A stretch of DNA of 43,775 nt from an uncultured Oscillospiraceae bacterium (GTDB taxonomy: Bacteria > Bacillota > Clostridia > Oscillospirales > Oscillospiraceae). The DNA is taken from assembly GCA_934589225.1 (NCBI GenBank), contig CAKTNS010000023.1, forward strand, positions 1 through 43,775, in the 5' to 3' direction. Shown here in pieces: positions 1 through 7,647 of the stretch; position 1 is the stretch's first letter, and every line of letters begins with the position of its first letter. The notes beneath the pieces were generated by a model. That model was not told where the DNA came from and did not search any database. It was given only the letters and a program-made list of their open reading frames with translations. A program made the translations under genes and the position numbers.

Positions 1-101
1 AAACTACTGAATCGCCACATCCGCAGACTGTAACCCATGTGTCTTCCCTATGTGTTACCCATGTTTCTCTTGACATACTAGCCGCCCCTACAGGCGTTTC
101 C

Positions 102-190
102 CCTCTGCGCCTGTTGTTGCTGCAATGCGGAACGTGGTGCCGCGCTGCCGCCTGTGGCGGCTGCCCTTCCCTGGTGGGAAGGTTTTTTTT
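102..190 (+). terminator. Half copy of a double-hairpin repeat ending in a terminator
   Basis: This stretch matches the right half of the double-hairpin repeat whose full copy is at 32951-33132 (shared GCGCCT, TTGTTGCTGCAATGCGGAACG and GCCGCCTG blocks). It ends in a hairpin, CCTTCCC (165-171) with GGGAAGG (176-182), followed by eight T (183-190), so it should act as a rho-independent terminator upstream of glmS. Bases 1-101 hold no gene I can support; 78-93 is the end of a GGCGGC-type repeat module. Confidence 0.6.
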
Positions 191-264
191 GCTGTGCCCA
201 TTATTTGGACGGGGGGGTGTTTGTGGCGCTGCTGGTGGAAGGGAAGCGGATTCAAAATTGATTG

Positions 265-293
265 TTGATTTTTAGATAAAGATATGCTATGAT
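265..293 (+). promoter_or_regulatory. Predicted sigma-A promoter of glmS
   Basis: TTGATT (265-270) and TATGAT (288-293) are separated by 17 bp. The start codon of glmS is 33 bases past the -10, so the leader is very short and leaves no room for a glmS ribozyme. Confidence 0.65.
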
Positions 294-326
294 TTGGTAA
301 ATCTTTTTTGAATGGAGCTGACCTCT

Positions 327-2165
327 ATGTGTGGGATCGTTGGGTTTACGGGGAAGCGGCAGGCTGCGCCGGTGTTGCTGGATGGGCTTTCGAAGCTGGA
401 GTACCGGGGCTATGATTCCGCGGGGCTGGCGGTGCGGGACGGGGAGGAGCCGGTGCGGATCGTCAAGGCCCGGGGGCGGCTGAAGGCGCTGGAGGAAAAA
501 ACCGACGGCGGCCGGACCCTGCCGGGGACCTGCGGCATTGGCCACACCCGTTGGGCCACCCATGGGGAGCCCTCGGAGCGGAACGCCCACCCCCATTGCT
601 CTGATGACGGCAACGTGGTAGGCGTTCACAACGGCATTATTGAAAACTACCAGGAGCTCCGGGAAAAGCTGCTGCGAAAGGGCTACAGCTTCTATTCTTC
701 CACGGACACCGAGGTGGCCGTCAAGCTCATTGACTATTACTACAAAAAATACGCCCACACCCCGGTGGATGCCATCAATCACGCCATGGTCCGCATCCGG
801 GGGTCCTACGCCCTGGCGGTGCTGTTCAAGGACTACCCCGGGGAAATCTACGCCGCCCGGAAGGACAGCCCCATGATCATCGGCACCAAGGAAGGGGAGC
901 AGTATCTGGCCTCCGATGTGCCTGCCATTCTCAAATACACCCGCACAGTCTACTATGTGGGGAATCTGGAGCTGGCACGGCTGACCCCCCAGGGCGTCAC
1001 CTTTTACAACTTAGACGGCGACGAGATCACCAAAGAGCCTGTGGAAATTTTGTGGGATGCCCAGGCGGCGGAAAAGGGGGGCTACGCCCACTTTATGATG
1101 AAGGAGATCCACGAGCAGCCCAAGGCCCTGGAAGATACCCTCCGGTCCCTGGTAAAGGACGGGCAGCTGTCGCTGGAGCAGACCGGGCTGACCCCGGAGG
1201 AGATTGGTTCTTTCCGGCAGCTCTGGTTCATCGGCTGCGGCTCGGCGTACCATGTGGGCGTTGCCGCCCAGTATGTGCTGGAGGACCTGGCCCGGCTGCC
1301 GGTGCGGGTGGAGCTGGCTTCGGAATTCCGCTACCGGAAGGCCCCTATGCCGGAGCACACCCTGGCGGTGATCATCAGTCAGTCCGGGGAGACGGCGGAC
1401 AGCCTGGCGGCTCTGCGGCAGGCCAAGGACCAGGGGGCAAAGACCCTGGCCATCGTCAATGTGGTGGGCTCCACCATTGCCCGGGAGGCAGACTTCGTGC
1501 TCTACACCCTGGCGGGCCCGGAGATCGCCGTGGCCACCACCAAGGCCTACAGCGCCCAGCTTCTGGCGGTCTACGCCCTGGCCATTGTCTTCGCCCAGGA
1601 CCGGGGGGCCATTGACGGGGCCCGGGCCCAGGCCCTGGTGCAGGAGTTGGAGGCCCTGCCCGGGAAAATGCGGCGGATCTTGGAGGACGAGGAACGGATC
1701 CAGTGGTTCGCCTCCAAGCAGCTGGCGGCCAAGGATGCCTTCTTCATCGGCCGGTGCCTGGACTATGCCATCAGCCTGGAGGGGAGCCTTAAAATGAAGG
1801 AGATCAGCTACATCCACTCCGAGGCCTACGCCGCCGGAGAGCTGAAGCACGGCACCATCAGCCTCATCGAGCCCGGCACCCTGGTGGTGGGCATCCTGAC
1901 CCAGCAGGAGCTTTTCGAAAAGACCCTCAATAATCTCTTGGAATGCAAAACCAGAGGGGCCTACCTCATGGCCCTGACCACCTACGGCAACTACAGCATG
2001 GAGGATAATGCGGATTTTGTCATCTACATCCCCAAAACCGACTCCCACTTTGCCCCCAGCCTGGCCATCCTCTCCCTGCAGCTGCTGGGCTACTACGTCA
2101 GCGTGGCCAAGGGGTTGGACGTGGACAAACCCCGGAATCTGGCGAAAAGCGTAACGGTGGAGTGA
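327..2165 (+). CDS. glmS: Glutamine-fructose-6-phosphate aminotransferase (isomerizing)
   Basis: Makes glucosamine-6-phosphate from fructose-6-phosphate and glutamine, the first step towards UDP-GlcNAc for peptidoglycan. The 612-residue protein starts MCGIVGF, which places the class II glutamine amidotransferase nucleophile Cys directly after Met; this fixes the start at 327 rather than the in-frame ATG at 312. A GGAG lies 9 bases upstream. The N-terminal half has the expected GHTRWATHG and SSTDTE motifs, and two SIS sugar-isomerase domains follow (SQSGETADS near residue 350). Length is normal for the family. No glmS ribozyme is present in the short leader, which is unusual among Firmicutes. 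Confidence 0.97.
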   Translation: MCGIVGFTGKRQAAPVLLDGLSKLEYRGYDSAGLAVRDGEEPVRIVKARGRLKALEEKTDGGRTLPGTCGIGHTRWATHGEPSERNAHPHCSDDGNVVGVHNGIIENYQELREKLLRKGYSFYSSTDTEVAVKLIDYYYKKYAHTPVDAINHAMVRIRGSYALAVLFKDYPGEIYAARKDSPMIIGTKEGEQYLASDVPAILKYTRTVYYVGNLELARLTPQGVTFYNLDGDEITKEPVEILWDAQAAEKGGYAHFMMKEIHEQPKALEDTLRSLVKDGQLSLEQTGLTPEEIGSFRQLWFIGCGSAYHVGVAAQYVLEDLARLPVRVELASEFRYRKAPMPEHTLAVIISQSGETADSLAALRQAKDQGAKTLAIVNVVGSTIAREADFVLYTLAGPEIAVATTKAYSAQLLAVYALAIVFAQDRGAIDGARAQALVQELEALPGKMRRILEDEERIQWFASKQLAAKDAFFIGRCLDYAISLEGSLKMKEISYIHSEAYAAGELKHGTISLIEPGTLVVGILTQQELFEKTLNNLLECKTRGAYLMALTTYGNYSMEDNADFVIYIPKTDSHFAPSLAILSLQLLGYYVSVAKGLDVDKPRNLAKSVTVE

Positions 2166-2245
2166 AAAGCGGGGATCCTGCCGCTCCCCGGGGTTTTGCC
2201 GGGGCGGTCACGGTTGTATCGGGGGGGGATGTTTTAAAAATACAC

Positions 2246-2274
2246 TTGTAGAACACCTTGTGATTTGGTATACT
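2246..2274 (+). promoter_or_regulatory. Predicted sigma-A promoter of the deaminase-Rrf2 pair
   Basis: TTGTAG (2246-2251) and TATACT (2269-2274) are 17 bp apart, 25 bases before the start codon at 2300. An AAAGGAGG ribosome binding site lies between them and the gene. Confidence 0.65.
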
Positions 2275-2299
2275 ATCAAAAAACAAAGGAGGTCACGCC

Positions 2300-2794
2300 A
2301 TGAAGCGGGAAGATTATATCAGCTGGGATGAATACTTTATGGGCATTGCCATGCTGGCGGCCCGGAGGAGCAAAGACCCCAATACCCAGGTGGGGGCCTG
2401 TATTGTGTCCCAGAATAATATCATTCTCTCTACGGGGTACAACGGGATGCCCAAGGGGTGCTCGGATGATGAATATCCCTGGGAGCGGGAGGGGGCCCAG
2501 ACCAAGTATCCCTACGTTGTCCATGCGGAGCTCAACGCCATATTGAATGCCCATGGCCGGGATTTGCAGGGCAGCCGGCTGTATGTGGCCCTGTTTCCCT
2601 GCAACGAGTGTGCCAAGGCCATTATTCAGAGTGGGGTGAAGGAAGTGCTGTACTTATCAGACAAGTACGCCGACTCCATGGCCACTCTGGCCTCCAAGCG
2701 GATGCTGCAATCTGCCGGGGTAAAGTTTACCCAGCTGCGGCCCAAGCTCAAATCCATTACATTGGACTTTGTACCGGAGGAGGAACGGACATGA
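2300..2794 (+). CDS. dCMP deaminase family protein (ComEB-like)
   Basis: A 164-residue zinc-dependent cytidine/deoxycytidylate deaminase that probably converts dCMP to dUMP in pyrimidine nucleotide supply. The zinc and catalytic motifs are visible: HAELNAIL (His ligand and proton-shuttle Glu) and PCNECAKAI (two Cys ligands). The N-terminus, with RSKDPNTQVGACIV, matches the ComEB/dCMP deaminase group. A perfect AAAGGAGG lies 7 bases before the ATG. Its TGA overlaps the ATG of the following Rrf2 gene (ATGA), so the two are translationally coupled. Confidence 0.92.
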   Translation: MKREDYISWDEYFMGIAMLAARRSKDPNTQVGACIVSQNNIILSTGYNGMPKGCSDDEYPWEREGAQTKYPYVVHAELNAILNAHGRDLQGSRLYVALFPCNECAKAIIQSGVKEVLYLSDKYADSMATLASKRMLQSAGVKFTQLRPKLKSITLDFVPEEERT

Positions 2795-3210
2795 TCTCCA
2801 CCAGAGGACGCTATGCCCTGCGGATGATGCTGGACCTGGCCCAGCACCAGGGGGAGGGGGTCACGGCCCTGAAGGACATTGCCGCCCGGCAGGACATTTC
2901 CAAAAAGTATCTGGAGCAGATCATCCCCAAGCTCCATCAGGCGGGGCTGCTGCAAACCACCCGGGGCGTCCGGGGCGGCTACCGGCTGACCCGGGAACCC
3001 AAGGACTACACCCTGGGGGAGATTTTAAGGACCACGGAAACGGGCCTTGCTGCCGTGGCCTGCATGGATGAGGACGCCCCCCAATGCCCCAGAGCCCGGG
3101 AATGCCTGACAAGACCCGTCTGGGAAGAACTGGACCGGGTGGTGGGGACGTTCCTGGATGGGGTGACGTTGGAGGACGTGCTGGAAGGGAAAATACAGAG
3201 ACAGGTTTAA
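2791..3210 (+). CDS. Rrf2 family transcriptional regulator with Fe-S cysteine triad
   Basis: A 139-residue winged-helix regulator of the Rrf2/IscR family. The start MISTRGRYALRMMLDLA is the family hallmark; the longer in-frame reading from 2608 lies inside the deaminase gene and is rejected. An AGGAGG precedes the ATG by 7 bases. Three cysteines at residues 91, 99 and 105 fit the cluster-binding loop of IscR-type members, so it may sense Fe-S status, oxygen or nitrosative stress. Neither the ligand nor the target genes can be read from the window. No sulfur-assembly genes lie next to it, and coupling to a dCMP deaminase is an unusual setting. Confidence 0.9.
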   Translation: MISTRGRYALRMMLDLAQHQGEGVTALKDIAARQDISKKYLEQIIPKLHQAGLLQTTRGVRGGYRLTREPKDYTLGEILRTTETGLAAVACMDEDAPQCPRARECLTRPVWEELDRVVGTFLDGVTLEDVLEGKIQRQV

Positions 3211-3603
3211 AAAAGTCCTGGGAATGTACTGTGTTGGCGGCGTTTTTGGACGGTTTGAATTGACAATTGACAGTTGACAATTATTGTATTTGTTACAGAT
3301 ACCGTATATTCAACGAATCTAATGCCGGTTTTACGTGCGAAAAATGCGAAAACGTGGTACGTTACCGTAGGGGCGGCAATCTGCCGCCCGCCACGTGGCA
3401 ATTACAACCTGTGGGGTTGAATGGTATCCCCCAATACACGGAACAATGTAGCGGCGTTGACCCAACGATGAAATCAATGTGTGATTGCCCCCGGCAATCA
3501 ATAGATTTTGATTCGCTGCGCGGAGCACCACCATCCAGCCCCGGCGAGGGGCTGGCCCGTTGCAAATATAACCTGTTTGGTTGAACGGAACCACCCACCG
3601 ATA

Positions 3604-3727
3604 TGTCATTCCGAGCGTAGTGAAACGGAGTCGAGGAATCTTCCCAAGTGGCAAGTTTTATCTTGTGGTGTTCATTATCCCACGTGGTGGATTCCTCCAC
3701 TCCGCTTGCACTCCGGTCGGAATGACA
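3604..3727 (+). repeat. 124-bp MITE-like element with 11-bp terminal inverted repeats
   Basis: The ends TGTCATTCCGA (3604-3614) and TCGGAATGACA (3717-3727) are perfect inverted repeats. A second internal inverted repeat, around GAGGAATC and GATTCCTC, makes the whole unit a long imperfect palindrome. A second copy lies at 43023-43145. It encodes nothing recognisable, so it looks non-autonomous. Confidence 0.75.
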
Positions 3728-3787
3728 CAATGGGGGAACGTGGCTGGTATTTTCGGAAACAGCTCCGTCCTTTCAGGTGTGGCAATA

Positions 3788-3835
3788 AAAACGCTCTTGA
3801 ATCGTACTATGTGGTGCGATTCAAGAGCGTTTTTT
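3788..3835 (+). terminator. Strong bidirectional rho-independent terminator
   Basis: A perfect 17-bp stem (3788-3804 with 3817-3833) and a 12-base loop end in a T run on the plus strand, and the A run at the left gives a T run on the other strand. It lies between the rightward Rrf2 gene and the leftward immA gene, so it could serve either, although it is several hundred bases from both. Confidence 0.8.
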
Positions 3836-4187
3836 GCATTTTAAACCCGTCCCCAAAAGGGCGACCTTGGCTCTCCCAGAGGGAGAGGCAAGGGGGCCAG
3901 CCCCTCGCCGGGGCTGGATGGCGTTGGGTCAACGCCGCTACATTGTTCCATATATGGGGTGGTACCATTCACCCGCACAGGTTATTATTGCCACGTGGCG
4001 GGCGGCAGGTTGCCGCCCCTACATTGCGTGATCCCTTTGCGCCCATTGTTTTTGGAAAGTTTCAGGTTGCCCCGCGGCCCTCATCAGTCTCGGCTGCGCC
4101 GAGCCAGCTTCCCCGGAGGGGAAGCTTTTGTACCGGGCTTTGGGGTGCCTATTTTTTCATTTGAATCCGTCCCGCAGGGACACCGCA

Positions 4188-4242
4188 ATTGTCAATTGTC
4201 AATTATTTCCCAACTGTCAACTGTCAACTGTCCACTGTCAAC
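4188..4242. repeat. Heptad array abutting the immA stop codon
   Basis: Degenerate copies of CAACTGT/CAATTGT (complement ACAGTTG/ACAATTG) run up to the stop codon of immA at 4243. The same array type occurs at 3259-3282, 26487-26515, 27212-27240, 32715-32770, 37170-37262 and 42628-42657. Confidence 0.75.
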
Positions 4243-4674
4243 TTAAAAATACAGCTCCGACGCCAGATTCCTGTGGACGTACCAGCACACGGCTTTGCGC
4301 ATGAAGTCTTCCGTTACCCCAAAGTAGTCGGCCAGGTCCCAGAGTTCGGTGTGGCCCTGGGCGATGGCGTCGTCCAGGCGGTCTACGGGGATGAGGGTGG
4401 TGATGGCCCATTTGTCGGCGTGGTTTTCGTGGCGCTGGCGGCAGTCGATGGCGGCGTAGAGGTTGTAGAAGCTGCCGGTCAGACAGTGGCCCAGCTCGTG
4501 GCTCAGGTGCATACGCTCCTGGATGCCGCCGTCCAGAACCCGGTCATCCACGCCGATGTAGCATTTCCCGTCGGGCTCCATAATGGACATGGAGCCGTTT
4601 TCCTTCATGGGGTACCGGAGGACGGCAATATTCTGCCTGGAAGCCAGGTCGTACAGTTCCGGTACCTGAGTCAT
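4243..4674 (-). CDS. ImmA/IrrE-type metallopeptidase
   Basis: A 143-residue zinc peptidase of the ImmA/IrrE family, whose phage and ICE members cleave the partner repressor to trigger induction. The HELGH motif (residues 59-63) supplies two His ligands and the catalytic Glu, and ENHADKWA (residues 83-90) supplies the usual third ligand region. It lies directly downstream of a helix-turn-helix repressor, two bases from that gene's stop codon. An AAAGGAG inside the end of the repressor gene serves as its ribosome binding site. The pairing is the standard immR-immA layout, so it probably controls the rightward phage operon. Confidence 0.88.
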   Translation of the reverse strand: MTQVPELYDLASRQNIAVLRYPMKENGSMSIMEPDGKCYIGVDDRVLDGGIQERMHLSHELGHCLTGSFYNLYAAIDCRQRHENHADKWAITTLIPVDRLDDAIAQGHTELWDLADYFGVTEDFMRKAVCWYVHRNLASELYF

Positions 4675-4676
4675 GG

Positions 4677-5051
4677 CTACTCCTTTTTGTTCCGCTCTTT
4701 TTTTGCTTTTTTGGCTTCCCGCTGGCGGACATAGGCGGCGAAGCTTAAAACCTCGTTGTACATTTCATCGGTGATCTCACCGCTGCCCCCAAAAAGGGCA
4801 AATTTCAGGTCCTGGGTGGTGACCAGGTGGTGGACCTCTTCGGGGTTTTCGTCCTCCGGGGTGCCCAGAAGCTCCGATACGGAGATTTCGAAATAGCGGC
4901 ATAGCTTGTCTATGACATTGCCGGAGGGCTTGGTGCCGGGATCTTTTTTCCATTTGGTGACGGTAGATTTGCTGAGACCGGCGTCGATGGCGGCTTTGGA
5001 GGTGCTGACGCCCCGCTGTTTGCAAAGCTGGACAAATCGATCATAGAACAT
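4677..5051 (-). CDS. XRE-family helix-turn-helix repressor
   Basis: A 124-residue cI/ImmR-like regulator. Residues 1-60 form an XRE DNA-binding domain (SKAAIDAGLSKSTVTKWKKD carries the recognition helix), followed by an acidic linker and a lysine-rich C-terminal helix. I chose the ATG at 5051 because the first residues of the fold begin there and AGGAAAGGG lies just upstream; the longer frame from 5102 adds an unlikely N-terminus. It diverges from a strong rightward promoter at 5113-5141 flanked by an inverted repeat that could be its operator. Its natural partner is the ImmA-like peptidase downstream. Confidence 0.85.
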   Translation of the reverse strand: MFYDRFVQLCKQRGVSTSKAAIDAGLSKSTVTKWKKDPGTKPSGNVIDKLCRYFEISVSELLGTPEDENPEEVHHLVTTQDLKFALFGGSGEITDEMYNEVLSFAAYVRQREAKKAKKERNKKE

Positions 5052-5099
5052 ACGAAGGACACCCTTTCCTGGTCTGACTCGGAAATGATTGAAAAAAGT

Positions 5100-5152
5100 C
5101 AACTACCCCCACTTGACAAGTTCGAACAAATGTACTATAATGCAGGTAGTTG
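5100..5152 (+). promoter_or_regulatory. Rightward phage promoter with nested operator candidates
   Basis: A near-perfect sigma-A promoter, TTGACA (5113-5118) and TATAAT (5136-5141), has a 17-bp spacer. It is bracketed by an exact inverted repeat, CAACTACC (5100-5107) and GGTAGTTG (5145-5152). Inside the spacer is the palindrome GTTCGAAC (5120-5127), overlapping CGAACAAATGTAC (5123-5135), which resembles the Gram-positive LexA box CGAAC-N4-GTTC with one mismatch in the right half. Either the XRE repressor or LexA could bind here. Confidence 0.7.
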
Positions 5153-5368
5153 AAATAAGTAAACACTTCCGGACATCTACAGCAGCGATTCCAATGACCC
5201 GTTGCGCATCGTCTGCTATATGTGGCTATATAGTATCACATCTGTTTCCGATTTTCAACTATTGCGTGCTCAAATTTTGCAGAATCGACGATTAATTTTT
5301 GCAAAATGAGTATAGCAAAAAGGATGTCCAATAAAACGGACTAATATAGGAGGCGGGGAATTTTGTTT
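5142..5368 (+). other. Untranslated leader of the phage operon
   Basis: About 227 bases lie between the promoter and the first plausible start codon. The stretch is AT-richer than its surroundings. It holds a TTTTGCAAAA palindrome (5297-5306) and a small GTCC/GGAC hairpin before the AGGAGG at 5348-5353. I see no gene with a credible ribosome binding site in it. Confidence 0.45.
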
Positions 5369-5440
5369 ATGAAGAAGGGAAACGCCGAGAAATACAGGAT
5401 AAAAACCTGGATTTTCAGGCAGATAAGGAGGAGAAAATGA
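5369..5440 (+). CDS. Very small basic peptide, possible leader ORF
   Basis: A 23-residue frame starting MKKGNAEKY and ending in RRRK, with ten Lys/Arg residues. AGGAGGCGGGG lies 11 bases before its ATG. Its TGA overlaps the ATG of the next gene, whose own AAGGAGGAG ribosome binding site is inside this frame, so reading the small frame could open or block the next start. It may be a real peptide, a translational coupler, or chance. No family is recognised. Confidence 0.4.
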   Translation: MKKGNAEKYRIKTWIFRQIRRRK

Positions 5441-5619
5441 CAGAGCCCTGGGTATTGGAGCAGCGGCGGCAGGAGCGATGGGACAAAATCTTGGCCCGCA
5501 GACCCCGGTGCTGCCTGTGCCTGGAGCCCATTTTGCAGGATGAGGCGTTGGTTCTGGCAGGACGTTACTATTGTGACCGGTGTCTGGACCGGCACAGACA
5601 GGAGGTGGAGCCGGGGTGA
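5437..5619 (+). CDS. Small zinc-ribbon phage protein
   Basis: A 60-residue protein with two CxxC pairs, CCLC near residues 25-28 and CDRC near residues 46-49, about 17 residues apart, as in treble-clef or zinc-ribbon folds. AAGGAGGAG lies just before the ATG and the end overlaps the terminase start (GTGA). Small HNH-less zinc proteins are common just upstream of terminase genes, but the function of this one is unknown. The arginine-rich N-terminus suggests nucleic-acid contact. Confidence 0.7.
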   Translation: MTEPWVLEQRRQERWDKILARRPRCCLCLEPILQDEALVLAGRYYCDRCLDRHRQEVEPG

Positions 5620-6152
5620 CACCGGACTGGAACAAGATCCGGGAGGACTACGCCCGGGGGGAAACATTTTCGGCTTTGGAGCGAAAATACGCCGTGGCCC
5701 GGTCCACCCTCCGGGGACGGCAGCGGCGGGAGGGCTGGCAGCGGCAAGGTGAACGAGGGGAAAACGTTCAAAACACTGAACTGTCTCAAACCCGCATGGA
5801 CCGGGTGGCGGCACTGGCAGATGATCTGCTGGGCTGCCTGGAGCGGGCGGTGGAGGAGCTGGACACGGTGACGGAATCCGTCCGGGAAAAGGCGAAAAAG
5901 GAGGACGGGGGAGAGGTCACCACGGATTATCAGCGGCTGCTGCCCCAGGAAAAGGGCATCATCGACCGGGGCGGCCTGAAGCAGCTGACGGGGGTGCTGA
6001 AGGATCTGAAGGAGGTGCTGGTGCTCCGGTCCGAGGGGGACACCCGGGAGCAGGAGGCCCGGATCGCCAAGCTCCAGAGAGACTTGACCCAGGAGACGGA
6101 GCGAAGCATTACGGTATTGCTGGAAGGAGGGTGTCAGGACTATGCCGAGTAA
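5616..6152 (+). CDS. Phage terminase small subunit (putative)
   Basis: A 178-residue protein read from a GTG at 5616, chosen because GGAGGTGG lies 7 bases upstream and the GTGA overlaps the previous stop; the earlier ATG at 5580 is inside that gene. Residues 1-40 hold a helix-turn-helix (WNKIREDYARGETFSALERK then a second helix with VARSTLRGRQRREGW), the usual DNA-recognition module of small terminases. The middle and C-terminus are predicted coiled coil. It overlaps the large subunit gene by 11 bases, as expected for the pair that starts DNA packaging. Confidence 0.8.
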   Translation: MTPDWNKIREDYARGETFSALERKYAVARSTLRGRQRREGWQRQGERGENVQNTELSQTRMDRVAALADDLLGCLERAVEELDTVTESVREKAKKEDGGEVTTDYQRLLPQEKGIIDRGGLKQLTGVLKDLKEVLVLRSEGDTREQEARIAKLQRDLTQETERSITVLLEGGCQDYAE

Positions 6153-7647
6153 CACGCTGACCATGCCCCGGCCCAACGAAAAGCAGGTGCTGGCCCTGCG
6201 GGAGCGGCACCGATATGTGGGCTACGGCGGGGCCCGGGGCGGGGGAAAAAGCTGGTTCGTCCGGTGGAAGGCGGTGCTTCTGAGCCTGCGCTACCCCGGC
6301 ATCAAGATTTTGATCACCCGGCGGACCTACAAAGAGCTTTTCAACAACCACATTGCCCCCCTGCAGCAGCTGCTTAGCGGCACGGCGGAGTACAAATCTG
6401 CGGACAAGCTTTTTAGGTTTCCCAACGGCAGCACCATTTCCTTTGGCTACTGCGCCGACGAGGGAGACCTGGGCCAGTACCAGGGGGCGGAGTATGACGT
6501 GTGGTTTGCCGACGAGGCGGGGCAGTTTCAGGAGGGGTGGCTGACCCAGATCGATGCCTGCGTCCGAGGGGTCAACGGCTTCCCCAAGCGCACCTATTAT
6601 ACCTTAAACCCCGGGGGCCCGGCCCACGGCTATTTTAAGCGGCTCTTTATCGACCGGAATTTTACCCCGGAGGAGCACCCGGAGGACTACGCCTTTATCC
6701 AGGCCCTTTGCACCGACAACAAAGCCCTGATGGCCTCCCAGCCGGAATATCTGCGGGCCCTGGAAAAGCTGCCTCCCAAACTGCGGCAGGCCTGGCTCTA
6801 TGGCCGGTGGGACGTATATGAGGGACAGTTCTTTGAAGAATTCCGGGATGACCCCCGGCACTATCAGGATAGGCGCTTTACCCATGTGATCGACCCCTTT
6901 GAGATTCCCAAGGACTGGCCCATTTACAGGAGCTTCGACTGGGGCTATCACCGGCCCTTTTCCTGCGGCTGGTGGGCCATGGACCGGGAGGGGGTGGCCT
7001 ATCGGATTCTGGAATTTTACGGCTGCCGGGGAGAGCCCAACGAGGGGGTCCGGTGGCCCCCGGATCAGGTCTTTGAAAAAATCCGCTCCATTGAGCGGGA
7101 ACACCGGTTTCTGGCGGGGAAACGGATCGTGGGCATTGCGGACCCGGCCATCTGGGATGCCTCCACCGGTGAGAGCATTGCGGACACCGCCGCCAAGCAC
7201 CAGGTGTTCTTCTCCCCGGGGGACAACAAGCGGATCCCCGGCTGGATGCAGCTGCACTACCGGCTGTGGTTTGACGGCCAGGGCATGGCCAGGCTCTATG
7301 TGTTTAAAAACTGCAAGCATTTTATAAGGACATTGCCACTATTACAGTATGACAGCGTGAATTCCGAGGACCTGGATACGGAGGGGGAGGATCACGCGGC
7401 GGACGAGGCCCGGTATTTCTGCATGGCCCGGCCCATCCCCGCCCGGGCGGCGCCGGAGGTACGGAGCAAAAACGGGGCGGAACTGTTTTTGGACATTGAG
7501 GAACAATGGACGGCCTGCGTCAGGCCGGGAATGGAGATTCTACATGGAAAAGAAGAATGTGATCGGCCCGGAGGAGCTGCGGAAAGCCCGGCAGACCCTG
7601 AACCGGTACCGCCAGGGGAAGGCCAATCTGGAGCGGCGGGTCATTGA
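6142..7647 (+). CDS. Phage terminase large subunit
   Basis: A 501-residue packaging motor. The ATPase domain has a Walker A-like GGARGGGKS (residues 29-37), a coupling region, and Walker B with DE at 124-125 (WFADEAGQ). The C-terminal RNase H-like nuclease domain has FDWGY (Asp 266), GIADPA (Asp 334) and an acidic EDHAADEARYF segment, which fit the metal-binding acids. AAGGAGGG precedes the start. The last 34 or so residues are Pro/Gly-rich, overlap the portal gene by 104 bases and do not look like a folded domain, so the stop may have drifted downstream. Confidence 0.93.
   Translation: MPSNTLTMPRPNEKQVLALRERHRYVGYGGARGGGKSWFVRWKAVLLSLRYPGIKILITRRTYKELFNNHIAPLQQLLSGTAEYKSADKLFRFPNGSTISFGYCADEGDLGQYQGAEYDVWFADEAGQFQEGWLTQIDACVRGVNGFPKRTYYTLNPGGPAHGYFKRLFIDRNFTPEEHPEDYAFIQALCTDNKALMASQPEYLRALEKLPPKLRQAWLYGRWDVYEGQFFEEFRDDPRHYQDRRFTHVIDPFEIPKDWPIYRSFDWGYHRPFSCGWWAMDREGVAYRILEFYGCRGEPNEGVRWPPDQVFEKIRSIEREHRFLAGKRIVGIADPAIWDASTGESIADTAAKHQVFFSPGDNKRIPGWMQLHYRLWFDGQGMARLYVFKNCKHFIRTLPLLQYDSVNSEDLDTEGEDHAADEARYFCMARPIPARAAPEVRSKNGAELFLDIEEQWTACVRPGMEILHGKEECDRPGGAAESPADPEPVPPGEGQSGAAGH

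Larger units (their letters stand above)
3211..4187. repeat. Intergenic repeat mosaic between convergent genes
   Basis: No gene is supported here. The stretch holds, in order: a TGACAATT/TGACAGT heptad array (3259-3282), a GGCGGC palindrome with its arm (about 3363-3440), a variant of the same arm near 3560-3590, a 124-bp inverted-repeat element (3604-3727), a strong terminator (3788-3835), a partial double-hairpin element near 3858-3940, a second GGCGGC module in the opposite orientation (about 3957-4023), and a hybrid double-hairpin end (about 4060-4134). Open frames in it are short, overlapping and repeat-derived. Confidence 0.8.

Noticed and set aside
1011..2048. 345-codon open frame on the minus strand over glmS
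   Set aside because: It is antisense to a clear glmS gene and is the low-stop shadow expected in GC-rich coding DNA; no ribosome site or family match.
2166..2230. GC-rich hairpin after glmS as a terminator
   Set aside because: CCGCTCCCC and GGGGCGG can pair only partly and there is no T run; not strong enough to call.
3508..4164. 218-codon frame in the first repeat island
   Set aside because: It crosses at least four repeat elements and a terminator; no conserved domain.
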